DNA from: Clostridia bacterium
GTDB taxonomy: Bacteria > Bacillota > Clostridia > Christensenellales > Borkfalkiaceae
DNA length: 64,000 nt
Reading direction: 5' to 3'
Assembly: GCA_900771345.1 (NCBI GenBank)
Contig: CAAGNQ010000045.1
Span: 68,228-132,227, forward strand
The notes beneath the pieces were generated by a model that saw only the letters and a program-made list of their open reading frames with translations, did no database searches and was not told the DNA's origin. Position numbers and translations under genes: made by a program. Position 1 is the stretch's first letter. The number at the start of each line of letters is the position of its first letter. This document shows, in pieces, positions 45,068 to 53,542 of the stretch.

Positions 45068-45766
45068 ATGAAAAAAGCAAAAAAAATTGTTGCCGTTATC
45101 CTTATTATGTTTTCGTTTGGGCTAGTGGCGACGGGCGTTACCATTACTCCGACGACGAGCACGGCTTACGCCACAGTTTACCGACAAGGTAGCACGGGCA
45201 GTACCGTAAAAACTATACAGAAAAAACTTAAAAACTGGGGTTATTATAAAGGGAGCGTCGACGGAATTTTCGGTTCGCAAACCAAAAGCGCCGTAAAGTA
45301 TTTTCAGAGGAAAAACGGACTTACAGTTGACGGAATCGTAGGAAATCAAACGCTTAAAGCCTTAGGTATAGTTTCTAGTTCAAGTAGTAATAGTGGCAGT
45401 TCGTCTAGTTATAGCGATGCTGACATAAACCTACTTGCTAGGCTTATTTACGGAGAAGCTAGAGGGGAAACTTACGTTGGGCAGGTGGCTGTAGGGGCTG
45501 TCGTTATGAACAGAATTAAAAGCCCGTCATTCCCGAACACTATGGCTGGGGTTATTTACCAAAGTTATGCGTTCACGGCTGTTGACGACGGGCAGATAAA
45601 TTTAACGCCCAATAGCACTGCCAGAAAGGCTGCGCTAGACGCTATTAACGGATGGGACCCTTCTTACGGAGCACTATATTACTATAATCCGTCAACGGCT
45701 ACGAGCAGTTGGATTTTTTCAAGGCAAACGACGGTTGTTATCGGCAATCACGTGTTTGCTATTTAA
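45068..45766 (+). CDS. sleB: Spore cortex-lytic enzyme SleB
   Basis: A 232-residue protein. The signal peptide covers about residues 1-35, a peptidoglycan-binding_1 domain 38-97 (GSTVKTIQKKLKNWG) and a Ser-rich linker leads to a Hydrolase_2 domain from about 117 (LARLIYGEARGE, with its Glu the likely catalytic residue). It breaks down spore cortex on germination. It sits between spoIIR and ypeB; YpeB stabilises SleB. Confidence 0.95.
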   Translation: MKKAKKIVAVILIMFSFGLVATGVTITPTTSTAYATVYRQGSTGSTVKTIQKKLKNWGYYKGSVDGIFGSQTKSAVKYFQRKNGLTVDGIVGNQTLKALGIVSSSSSNSGSSSSYSDADINLLARLIYGEARGETYVGQVAVGAVVMNRIKSPSFPNTMAGVIYQSYAFTAVDDGQINLTPNSTARKAALDAINGWDPSYGALYYYNPSTATSSWIFSRQTTVVIGNHVFAI

Positions 45767-45777
45767 GGAGGTAGGTT

Positions 45778-47628
45778 ATGGAGAATAAGAACAACAATGC
45801 AGTAGAAAAGGCAGAAAAGATTGCCAAGAACAATAAGCATTCAAAGAAAAACACCGATAAATCTGTTAAAAATAGCAAATCTAAAAGTCAAAACAAAAAG
45901 AAAGTTTTATCTGAGAAACAGCAAAAAAGACAAGCCTTAAGACAAGAAAAAGATAAACAAAGGGCAGAAAAAAAGGCAGAGCGCGAAAGAATTATGGCTG
46001 AAAAAAGAGTTGAACTTGCAAGAATTAAGGCTCATAAAAAAGCTGAAAAAGAAAAGGCAAGAGCAACAGCACTTCGTGAAAAAAATAGGCGCAAAGCTGA
46101 GCACCTTGCTAAAAAACAGCAGTTAAAGGCTGAAAGGCAAGAGAGAAAACAACTCCTTAAAAGCGAAAGCAAAAAGCAAAGACACGAGAGAATTGCTAGA
46201 GAAAAACAGGCAAGACGAGAAGAGCGCGCTAAAATTCGCGAGGAAAAAAGGCTTAAGAGAGAGCATAAATCAAAAGAAAAAAGAGAGAGAAGAAAGTCTA
46301 GAAAAGGTGTTGGTGGCTGGATTGCAGCCGTTATCTCGTTAGGCGTTGCAACCTTAGTATTAGCATCGGTTTTAACCTTTACCTTTTTAATGCCGACAAC
46401 AACTGATAATATGCTTGAGGTTGCCTATCAAAAATCTTTCGTAAGCACGGTTGAACAGGTCGATAATATTGACCTTAATCTTTCTAAGGTTTTGGCAACC
46501 AAAGACACGGGCGCAATGCAGAAGTATTTAGTGGATATTGCTATCAATTCTGAACTAGCAGAGAACGAAATTAACCAACTGCCTCTTCACGACGAGAGCA
46601 AGCACTATACTACTAAAATAGTTAATCAAGTAGGGGACTTCGCAAAATACCTTAACAATAAACTCATAAACGGCGAACAATTATCGCAAGAGGATATGCA
46701 AGGGCTCAGAGAACTATATAAGGCAAACGCAATGCTTAAGGACTCATTAAAGAAAATCACCTCTGATATGCCTAACGACTATTCTTTCGCCTCGCTTTTA
46801 GAGGGTGATGAAAAGGATTTAATCATCTCGAATTTAACAGAACTTCAAAACCTTTCAGTGCAGTTCCCAGAACTCATCTATGACGGACCATTCTCTGACG
46901 GACAAGCGTCAAGGCAACTTAAAGGGCTAAACGGGGCAGAGATTGATAAAGATACTGCAATGAAAACCTTTACGGAAATTTTTTCAAACTATAACCTAAC
47001 TGACGTTGCAGAGGTTGGAGAAGTTTTAAGTGGAGAGATTAGCGCTTATAATATTCAAGGCAGAATAGACGAGGATATTTTGTACGCTCAAATAAGCAAA
47101 AAAGGTGGAAAACTTTTAATGTTTGCTTATTCAGGCAGTTGTGAATCGGTAAAATATTCTGAGGACGAGGCAGTAGAGAGCGCGCAGGAGTTTTTATCTA
47201 CAAACAAACTTGAAAATATGAAGCCCGTTTGGATTAATCTAGCAAACAACGTTTATACGATAAACTTTGCAGGCACAGAAAACGGAATTATAATCTATCC
47301 TGACCTAGTTAAAGTTAGGGTATGCGCACAGACGAAAATGGTTATAGGCTTAGAGGCAAAAAGTTACTATACTAACCATACCGAAAGAACAATCTCGAAG
47401 CCATCTATCAGCGTAAGCAAGGCTGCAGAGAAAGTTTCGGATAATATTGAACTTCATTCTAAAAGATTAGTTTTAGTACCTATAGGAAATAGCAAAGAGG
47501 CTCTTTGTTATGAGTTTATGGGCGAACTAGACGGCGCAACTTATTACGTTTATATCGACGCCACCAACGGCAGACAGGTAGAAATGTTTAAGGTTGTTGA
47601 CGGAACTGAAGGAAAACTTATGATGTAA
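45778..47628 (+). CDS. ypeB: Germination protein YpeB with a long basic N-terminal extension
   Basis: A 616-residue protein. Residues 1-178 are an unusual Lys/Arg/Glu-rich, probably coiled-coil cytoplasmic extension; a membrane segment is at 181-204; the rest is the conserved YpeB region with C-terminal PepSY-like repeats (ISVSKAAEKVSDNI, YYVYIDATNGRQVEMF). B. subtilis YpeB has about 450 residues and no such extension. YpeB is required for SleB to be stable in spores. AAGGAGG precedes the ATG. Confidence 0.92.
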   Translation: MENKNNNAVEKAEKIAKNNKHSKKNTDKSVKNSKSKSQNKKKVLSEKQQKRQALRQEKDKQRAEKKAERERIMAEKRVELARIKAHKKAEKEKARATALREKNRRKAEHLAKKQQLKAERQERKQLLKSESKKQRHERIAREKQARREERAKIREEKRLKREHKSKEKRERRKSRKGVGGWIAAVISLGVATLVLASVLTFTFLMPTTTDNMLEVAYQKSFVSTVEQVDNIDLNLSKVLATKDTGAMQKYLVDIAINSELAENEINQLPLHDESKHYTTKIVNQVGDFAKYLNNKLINGEQLSQEDMQGLRELYKANAMLKDSLKKITSDMPNDYSFASLLEGDEKDLIISNLTELQNLSVQFPELIYDGPFSDGQASRQLKGLNGAEIDKDTAMKTFTEIFSNYNLTDVAEVGEVLSGEISAYNIQGRIDEDILYAQISKKGGKLLMFAYSGSCESVKYSEDEAVESAQEFLSTNKLENMKPVWINLANNVYTINFAGTENGIIIYPDLVKVRVCAQTKMVIGLEAKSYYTNHTERTISKPSISVSKAAEKVSDNIELHSKRLVLVPIGNSKEALCYEFMGELDGATYYVYIDATNGRQVEMFKVVDGTEGKLMM

Positions 47629-47640
47629 TTTAAAATAAAT

Positions 47641-47685
47641 CAACCCATTACTTAACTGTAATGGGTTGAACTTTTTTATTTTTAG
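47641..47685. terminator. Terminator after ypeB
   Basis: The stem CAACCCATTAC/GTAATGGGTTG is followed by CTTTTTTATTTTT, overlapping the rhaA stop codon. Confidence 0.88.
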
Positions 47686-48941
47686 ATTCTGTTAACTAAA
47701 ACTTGCTTTTCGTAAGCATCAATCTCTTCCCAGAGTTTGCAATCTGTAGGAGCGCCCGAGCGAATGCAATATTCTCTCCAAATATCGCCGAAAGGCAAGG
47801 TCTTAACTCGCTCTTGAGCGACAAGAAGTTCGGTGAGTTTATTTTGGTCTTGAAGTTCTTTTAGTTTTTCGTTTGGCGTTAACATTGCCATAAGTAATGC
47901 TTTTTGCCAACTTCTAAAACCAACCGTCCACGCTGCGATACGATTAATACTTGCATCAAAATAGTCAAGCGCCATATAAACTCTATCAAGAGCGTCGTTC
48001 CTAACGATTTCCTTTGCCATTTCCCTAGTTTCATCATCAAATAAAACTGTATGGTCAGAGTCCCAACGGATAGGGCGAGTAATATGAAGTGCTATTTCAG
48101 GGAAGAAAGCTAGGAGCGCAGGAATCTTATCCGAAACGACTTCGGTTGGATGGTAATGCCCGTTATCCATTAGTGGCAAACAGCCGTCGTGCATTGCCGC
48201 GAAAGAAAGTGCGAATTCAGCCGAGCCAACGGTATAAGCCTCAACGCCGATACCGAAAACCTTTGACTCAACGCAAGGCTTAACGAGGTTTTTATCAAAC
48301 TTTTCAGATAAAATTGCCTCAATGCTCTCTTTATAACGAACTCTAGGCCCTAATCTGTCGGCAGGAATATCCTTAAATCCGTCACCAGTCCAAATATTCA
48401 TAACGCAAGGAATACCCGTTTCCTTTGCAAAATATTCGGAAATTCTTATACAAGCCTTGCCGTGAGCAATCCAGAAATCCCTTGTCGCTTTATCTGGGCT
48501 TGAAAGAGTTAATCCGTCCTTAACTTTTGCGTGGGAAAAGAAAGTAGGGTTAAAGTCAATACCAACGTTATATTTTTTAGCGAGGTCCACCCACTTTTTA
48601 AAGTGGCGTGGCTCTATTTTATCTCTGTCAACAAACCCGTCGTCCTCAAAAATTGCATAGCAAGCGTGAACGTTGAGTTTTTTCTTTCCAGGGCATAGCG
48701 CCATAACCTTTTCCATATCAGCCATAAGTTCTTCTGGAGTTCTAGCCTTTCCAAGATAATTACCAGTAGTCTGAATTCCTCCGGTTAACGGGCCGTCTTG
48801 GTCAAACCCCTTAACGTCATCACCCTGCCAGCAGTGGAGGGAAACGGGAATATTTTGAAGCTTTGCAATAACTGAATCAGTATCAATCCCGATTTTAGCA
48901 TAACATTCTTTTGCTAAAGAATATCTATCATTACAGCTCAT
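47682..48941 (-). CDS. rhaA: L-rhamnose isomerase
   Basis: A 419-residue enzyme that converts L-rhamnose to L-rhamnulose; typical length. Typical segments are VSLHCWQGDDVKGFD, NVHACYAIFEDDGFVDRD, DFNPTFFSHAKV and MDNGHYHPTE with metal-binding residues, and DALDRVYMALDYFDASINRIAAW. ATG 48941 follows AAGGAG. No rhamnulokinase, aldolase or transporter lies nearby, so it is an orphan here. Confidence 0.95.
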   Translation of the reverse strand: MSCNDRYSLAKECYAKIGIDTDSVIAKLQNIPVSLHCWQGDDVKGFDQDGPLTGGIQTTGNYLGKARTPEELMADMEKVMALCPGKKKLNVHACYAIFEDDGFVDRDKIEPRHFKKWVDLAKKYNVGIDFNPTFFSHAKVKDGLTLSSPDKATRDFWIAHGKACIRISEYFAKETGIPCVMNIWTGDGFKDIPADRLGPRVRYKESIEAILSEKFDKNLVKPCVESKVFGIGVEAYTVGSAEFALSFAAMHDGCLPLMDNGHYHPTEVVSDKIPALLAFFPEIALHITRPIRWDSDHTVLFDDETREMAKEIVRNDALDRVYMALDYFDASINRIAAWTVGFRSWQKALLMAMLTPNEKLKELQDQNKLTELLVAQERVKTLPFGDIWREYCIRSGAPTDCKLWEEIDAYEKQVLVNRI

Positions 48942-49002
48942 AATTTTATCTCCTTGTCGCATTAAACGCGAATTATTTTCTTTTTTATATTGTATCAAAA
49001 AA

Positions 49003-50328
49003 TTAACCGTTCGTCAATAATTTACTATTTTCTTTCTTTCTGTCGCTTCTCTTTTTAAGTGTTGCAAATATAAAGCCTATTATAACGTAACTGTAAAAGG
49101 CTAATAGTCGCCAAACCATCATTGCAGGGAAAGCAAGTCCACTCGCTAGGTGACGGGCAAAAAAGGCAAAAAAGGATAGGTCTGCCGCGCCAGAGTTGCC
49201 AGGCGTTGGGATAAAGGATATTGCCGCACTTAACACCAAACAAATTTGCAAAACCTGAACCATTTCTTCAAAGAAGTTCATTCCCACGATATTAAATCCG
49301 AAAAATTTTAAAACAAAAAATGCAATGGAAACGCCTGCAATTTGCTCGAAAACACTAAGCAGAGCCGAAAAAGAGAAAAACAATGGCCTTGATACGATTT
49401 TTTTCAAACATCTTGAGTTTTGAATAACCGTTTTCATGGTTTTATATAAAAGCCTGTCAGGATACTTAACAAGTTTTAGTTTTGTGCCGATTTTTATAAT
49501 CCCTTTAATTAATCTGGTTGCAAAACCCGGCATAAGCGAGAAAACGACTACTAGAATAGGCACGGTTAAACATAAAATAACCCCGATTATCGCCATAACC
49601 TTAAACACGATAATATCTGCATACAGTTGGTTTTTGGATAAAAATAATATGGAAACCAAAGCAAGCCCACAAAACGAGAATTGATTGAAAAAGAAGGTGG
49701 AAATAGACATAGAGGTCGCAACGCCACCGTGCACGCCGTGTTTTGAAAGATAATAAATTTCAAAAGGCTGACCACCTGCTGCAAGAGGGGTAACGTTATT
49801 ATAATAAAGCCCTATGATGCCCGTTTCAAAACAAGTTTTAAAACGCGCTTTTTTCGTCATTGATTTGCATACGACTGAAAGTTTTGTCCCCTTAAAGAAA
49901 AAATGCAAGAATAGGGCCGTGAAGGCAAGGAGCAAGTAAACCCAAGAGTGAGAAAAAATCTCGCCTATCTTATTCCAAGAAAAAGGAATTCTGTTCTCGT
50001 CGTTCCCAAAAAAGTCTTTATACGCAGTGAAAACGAGTACGCTAAGAACAAAAACAACGAAAACGAGAGTAAATATTAACTTATAAGTTTTTTGTCTTTT
50101 TGTAAAGGAATCGGCTTGTTCTTTGTCAACACCGAGTATTTTAGACATAGCAAGTTGCTTTCCAATGCTTTTATCGGACTTTTTGCTCACAAAATCGTAT
50201 TTGTGATAACCAGCGTCTGTCGTTACAGGTTGCTGTTCTTCAGTAACTTCAACTATTCTCGGCTCTAACGAATTTTCGTCAACCTCAATTTTTTGCGCTA
50301 CAGCAGTTTGTTTGATATCTTTTTCCAT
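49003..50328 (-). CDS. Lysylphosphatidylglycerol-synthase-type membrane protein (UPF0104)
   Basis: A 441-residue protein. A polar N-terminal tail of about 80 residues is followed by about eight membrane segments of the LPG_synthase_TM/UPF0104 type, with the motif LYYNNVTPLAAGGQPFEIYYL and PTPGNSGAADLSF. The family covers the flippase half of MprF and related glycolipid proteins. No synthase domain is present. Minus-strand TTGACT and TATAAT (17-bp spacer) end 7 nt before ATG 50328 and there is no ribosome binding site, so the mRNA may be leaderless. Confidence 0.82.
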   Translation of the reverse strand: MEKDIKQTAVAQKIEVDENSLEPRIVEVTEEQQPVTTDAGYHKYDFVSKKSDKSIGKQLAMSKILGVDKEQADSFTKRQKTYKLIFTLVFVVFVLSVLVFTAYKDFFGNDENRIPFSWNKIGEIFSHSWVYLLLAFTALFLHFFFKGTKLSVVCKSMTKKARFKTCFETGIIGLYYNNVTPLAAGGQPFEIYYLSKHGVHGGVATSMSISTFFFNQFSFCGLALVSILFLSKNQLYADIIVFKVMAIIGVILCLTVPILVVVFSLMPGFATRLIKGIIKIGTKLKLVKYPDRLLYKTMKTVIQNSRCLKKIVSRPLFFSFSALLSVFEQIAGVSIAFFVLKFFGFNIVGMNFFEEMVQVLQICLVLSAAISFIPTPGNSGAADLSFFAFFARHLASGLAFPAMMVWRLLAFYSYVIIGFIFATLKKRSDRKKENSKLLTNG

Positions 50329-50335
50329 AATATTG

Positions 50336-50364
50336 ATTATACAATTTAAGGAAGGGAAAGTCAA
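50336..50364 (-). promoter_or_regulatory. Promoter placed for leaderless transcription of the UPF0104 gene
   Basis: Minus-strand TTGACT (50359-50364), a 17-bp spacer and TATAAT (50336-50341). The start codon A at 50328 lies at the expected +1 position. Confidence 0.75.
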
Positions 50365-50469
50365 GAGAAAAACTAGAATGTACTAATCTATGTTATATTT
50401 TCAAAAACTGTTGACTTATAGTTGCTTATAATGTATAATGTTTAAGCAAATTAAAAAGGTGGGCTTGTT

Positions 50470-51867
50470 TTGGAAAAGGCTATTAATAAAGGCAACCAAA
50501 TATTTGAAAATATTAAAAAGGGATTATCTTCGATTTATGCTGTCCCTTTTATTTTTGTTTTTGCTTTTATTTGCAGTTGCTTTGAGAGTTACAATTTAAG
50601 CGTACTCGTTTTAGCGTCGCTAGCGAGCATAATTTTATTAATTTGTGATGACGTTAAGAATATTTTCGCCATTTGTTTTTACGCCTGTTTTTATATCGCA
50701 ACTATCGAAATAAATCCCGACTGGGTATGTTACGGTATCGCTATAGGTATCGTGGGGATTTCTTTTATTTGCTTTATTATTCGCAAACTGATAATTAACG
50801 AGCAACGCAAAAATCTCAAAAAAGGAAGAATGTTTTTTCCTATAATAATTTCTTCGATTGCATTCTTGCTAGGTGGGCTTATATCTAATTTTCAGTTCCT
50901 TCCGTTTATTATCACGTTTGGATTTTGTTTTGCGACTATTACTTTCTACTGGCTAGCCGTAAATTTTACTAAAGATTTAGGCAAATATCTTTTAAGAGTT
51001 TTCGTTTTAGGTGCAGTTTTAGTCGCTTTAATAATGTATATGCAAAACGTAAGGCTGGGCAAAAATTTCTTCGAGATTATCACGAGCACTTATTATATGA
51101 TAGGTGCGCAAAATCCAAACGTTGCAGCATTGTTTATGACGCTCGGATTGATTGCTTGTTTCTTCGTTGCAAAAGATAAAAAATATAGAGGGATTTTCTT
51201 CGTTGTCGCTTCCCTCTTGCAATACTCTATAATAATCACTACTTGCAGAATGATGTGTGCTTTAAGCGTAATTTGCTTTGCAAGTTTAACTGTTTACACT
51301 CTTATTAAAACCCAGTATAGATTAAGATATATCTTTTCAATGATAAGCGTGCTAATTTTAGCACTTATGATATTTTTAGTCGACCCAACCGTTTTTGATG
51401 CGACAATTGTTGACCTATTAAGCAAGGCGCAGACTAGTGGTTGGAATGGAAGAGACGTGCTGTGGGGTTGGTGCATAAACAAATTTATAGAGCACCCGAT
51501 TTTCGGTTATGGATTTATAGTTCCGATAGGAGAAGAAGTGCCGGCAGGGTCAATCGTGTTTAATAGATTTATTCTTGCACACAATACCCTTCTTCAATGG
51601 CTATGCTCACTAGGGCTTGTCGGCACGGCGCTAATGGGATACTTTTATTTTAAAAAATACAAATTAGTGCTTAAAAATCTTTTTGGCAATCTAGCAATAT
51701 CGCTTATAATACTTATCATAGAGATAAACGGATTATTTGACCAATCGCCAGCAATGGATACCTTTATTTACCTAATAGTCATAGTGTGCTTGGCGAGTAT
51801 AGAAACTAATAAGGTCAAGCAAAAAAGTCAGCAAAAACCTAGTGAAAAAGATAATATAAAAGAATAG
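50470..51867 (+). CDS. O-antigen ligase family membrane protein
   Basis: A 465-residue protein with about 10-12 membrane segments. The large extracytoplasmic loop typical of Wzy/WaaL ligases contains GRDVLWGWCINKFIEHPIFGYG and AHNTLLQWLCSLGLVG with the conserved His. It starts with TTG at 50470 after AAGGTGG. Its promoter is TTGACT and TATAAT with a 17-bp spacer. In Gram-positives such proteins act in polysaccharide or wall-glycan polymerisation; the substrate is unknown. Confidence 0.8.
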   Translation: MEKAINKGNQIFENIKKGLSSIYAVPFIFVFAFICSCFESYNLSVLVLASLASIILLICDDVKNIFAICFYACFYIATIEINPDWVCYGIAIGIVGISFICFIIRKLIINEQRKNLKKGRMFFPIIISSIAFLLGGLISNFQFLPFIITFGFCFATITFYWLAVNFTKDLGKYLLRVFVLGAVLVALIMYMQNVRLGKNFFEIITSTYYMIGAQNPNVAALFMTLGLIACFFVAKDKKYRGIFFVVASLLQYSIIITTCRMMCALSVICFASLTVYTLIKTQYRLRYIFSMISVLILALMIFLVDPTVFDATIVDLLSKAQTSGWNGRDVLWGWCINKFIEHPIFGYGFIVPIGEEVPAGSIVFNRFILAHNTLLQWLCSLGLVGTALMGYFYFKKYKLVLKNLFGNLAISLIILIIEINGLFDQSPAMDTFIYLIVIVCLASIETNKVKQKSQQKPSEKDNIKE

Positions 51868-51899
51868 AAAAAAAGACTAACAATAGTTAGTCTTTTTTT
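51868..51899. terminator. Terminator between the ligase-like gene and the small ORF
   Basis: The stem AAAAAGACTAAC with its complement is followed by a T-run on both strands. Confidence 0.87.
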
Positions 51900-51918
51900 G
51901 TAAAAATTAAAAATTTAA

Positions 51919-52152
51919 CTAAAATTTTCTTTTATAAATTTGGCTTGCAATATCAAAGAAAGCCTTTCTTTTTTCGCAAAAATCATCATATAATGCTTTT
52001 TGCTTTTGGTCTAAACTTTTAACCAGTTCGTCCTCTGCAATATTCATCTGACATTTAGCGTAATCAAAGTCAGAATTCATATCGCATCGTATCTCCTCGG
52101 CAAGTTCTCCTATAAACTCTCCAATTTCAGCATTTGTGACCCTTTTTTTCAT
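51919..52152 (-). CDS. Small acidic helical protein, unknown, under leader RNA B
   Basis: A 77-residue soluble protein beginning MKKRVTNAEIGEFIGELAEE. It looks all-helical and has two Cys. AGGAGGT lies just before the ATG and directly after the terminator of leader RNA B, so there is no room for another promoter. I recognise no family. It differs completely from the membrane protein that follows leader A. Confidence 0.65.
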   Translation of the reverse strand: MKKRVTNAEIGEFIGELAEEIRCDMNSDFDYAKCQMNIAEDELVKSLDQKQKALYDDFCEKRKAFFDIASQIYKRKF

Positions 52153-52163
52153 AATAACCTCCT

Positions 52164-52306
52164 AAATAAAAAAGTGCGCCACCGTTAGGCAACGCACCGA
52201 AAAACGCATTACCCACAGTTGCAACACAGTTCCTTATAGCACAGGACAAAGGGCATACGCTTTTACCTATAGTATGCCTGTGCTAAAAAATATTAAACTG
52301 TGTTGC
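52164..52306 (-). promoter_or_regulatory. Structured leader RNA B (riboswitch-like), ends in a terminator
   Basis: On the minus strand an 11-bp closing stem joins GCAACACAGTT (52296-52306) to AACTGTGTTGC (52221-52231). Inside are AGCACAGG/CCTGTGCT and a hairpin CATAC/GTATG whose loop has GGTAAAAG; CTTT follows and could pair with AAAG. GGTAATGCG (52205-52213) can pair with TGCGTTGCC (52188-52196) as an antiterminator that excludes the terminator GTGCGTTGCC/GGTGGCGCAC (52174-52197), followed by a T-rich tract. This is the plan of leader A, with compensating base changes. Confidence 0.75.
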
Positions 52307-52312
52307 GAGAGT

Positions 52313-52341
52313 ATTATATCATAAACAAACCTAATTATCAA
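52313..52341 (-). promoter_or_regulatory. Promoter of leader RNA B
   Basis: Minus-strand TTGATA (52336-52341), a 17-bp spacer and TATAAT (52313-52318). The predicted start is at the first base of the closing stem, near 52306. Confidence 0.85.
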
Positions 52342-52413
52342 GCAAAATTATCAAAGACAAAAGTCTGTCTTTTTAAGAGCCGAGTTTTCTTATATAGCCC
52401 ATTCTAAATACAC

Positions 52414-52452
52414 AAAAAAAGAGATAACCGATTGACAGTTATCTCTTTTTTA
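52414..52452 (-). terminator. Terminator of rplI
   Basis: The stem AAAGAGATAAC with its complement, around a short loop, is followed by a T-run. Confidence 0.87.
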
Positions 52453-52464
52453 ATTTACTTGGTT

Positions 52465-52905
52465 TTAGTTAATTACGTTAACTGAAATTTTTGCCGTTTC
52501 TTCTGCTGAAATTCTTATAGAAACAGGGTAAACACCGGCAGTTTTAATATTTGATTGCAAGAGTATTTTCTTTTTATCAATATCAAAGCCTAGTTCAAGA
52601 AGTTTATCGGCAACCTCTTTACTCGTAACGCTTCCAAAAAACTTTCCACCAGCGCCCGATTTAACCTGAATGGTAACCTCTTTTCCGTCAAGTTTTTCAC
52701 GAAGTTCCTTGTTTGCTTTTAATGTTTCCTGCCTATGAAATTCTTGCGCTGCTTTTTGCGATTTATTCTCGTTAATGGCTTGAGAATCGGCTGGTTTTGC
52801 AAGCCCTTTTTTGATTAAGAAATTCTGAGCAAACCCGTCTTTAGCCTCAATAATATCTCCTGCTTTTCCAGAGCCTTTTACGTCTTTAAGTAAAACGACT
52901 TTCAT
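52465..52905 (-). CDS. rplI: 50S ribosomal protein L9
   Basis: A 146-residue protein. The N-terminal domain has MKVVLLKDVKGSGKAGDIIEAKDGFAQNFL in usual form, then the long connecting helix and the C-terminal domain. ATG 52905 is the conserved start, after GGAGGA. It is not next to its common neighbours (dnaB, gdpP, rpsR). Confidence 0.96.
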   Translation of the reverse strand: MKVVLLKDVKGSGKAGDIIEAKDGFAQNFLIKKGLAKPADSQAINENKSQKAAQEFHRQETLKANKELREKLDGKEVTIQVKSGAGGKFFGSVTSKEVADKLLELGFDIDKKKILLQSNIKTAGVYPVSIRISAEETAKISVNVIN

Positions 52906-53025
52906 AATATCCTCCAAAAATCACTATTGATTACAATATTATTTTAGCGATAAATATAAAAAATGTCAATCAATAAAGGGTATAGTTTATTAAATAACGA
53001 GCATAATAAGAGAAAGGAGAAAATT

Positions 53026-53172
53026 ATGGAAAAGAATTTTTGTATTCAATGCGACGTGGAAAAATGCAGGCATAATGCCGACGGCAAGAACTGTGGATTA
53101 TCATCAATCAAGGTAACTTGTGGTTGTGGTGATTCTTGCACTTGCTGTGGTGACTACTGCGAGAGAACCTAA
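53026..53172 (+). CDS. Cys-rich DUF1540 protein
   Basis: A 48-residue protein with ten Cys, including CIQCDVEKCRHNADGKNCGL, matching the DUF1540 pattern. It probably binds metal. ATG 53026 follows AAAGGAG; the frame extends upstream but has no better start. DUF1540 proteins are common in spore-forming Clostridia; function is unknown to me. Confidence 0.82.
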   Translation: MEKNFCIQCDVEKCRHNADGKNCGLSSIKVTCGCGDSCTCCGDYCERT

Positions 53173-53183
53173 TTTAATCTAAA

Positions 53184-53218
53184 GAAAAGAAGGTTGCGAG
53201 CAAGCAACCTTCTTTTTT
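53184..53218 (+). terminator. Terminator after the DUF1540 gene
   Basis: The stem AGAAGGTTGC/GCAACCTTCT is followed by a T-run. Confidence 0.87.
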
Positions 53219-53542
53219 CATATATTACTCAGAAAATTTATAATTCGGTGAAATAGCACTCGAAAAATAACAAAAATTCCACAAAAACTTGTTTTTACAC
53301 ACTAATTTTACCATAAAATAACAGATTGTCAATAGGTTTTGAAAAATATTTTCATTAAATTTTAATTTTTTTCAAATTTTTCCGTTAAAATGCGCTTAAA
53401 CAAGTGTGTAGCGCAAATAGAAAAGTTGACAAATGGCTTTATTTGTATTATAATACAAAAGTTAGATTATATGTGGGAGTGTACCCGTCGAGTTTCTAAC
53501 TAGAAAAACAAAAAATTGATTAAATTCACGGAGGTCATTATT
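53219..53542 (+). promoter_or_regulatory. greA upstream region: promoter and structured 5' UTR
   Basis: The first 200 bp are AT-rich with no gene that I can see. TTGACA at 53426-53431 and TATAAT at 53449-53454 are 17 bp apart. The roughly 80-nt untranslated leader holds a stem AGTTAGA/TCTAACT (about 53460-53501) with an inner GGG/CCC pair around AGTGTA. The leader has no terminator of its own. It matches no riboswitch that I recognise. Confidence 0.55.

Noticed and set aside
52351..52375. Terminator AAAGACA/TGTCTTT upstream of leader B
   Set aside because: The stem is short and the T-run is four or five bases. No plus-strand gene ends nearby that would need it.
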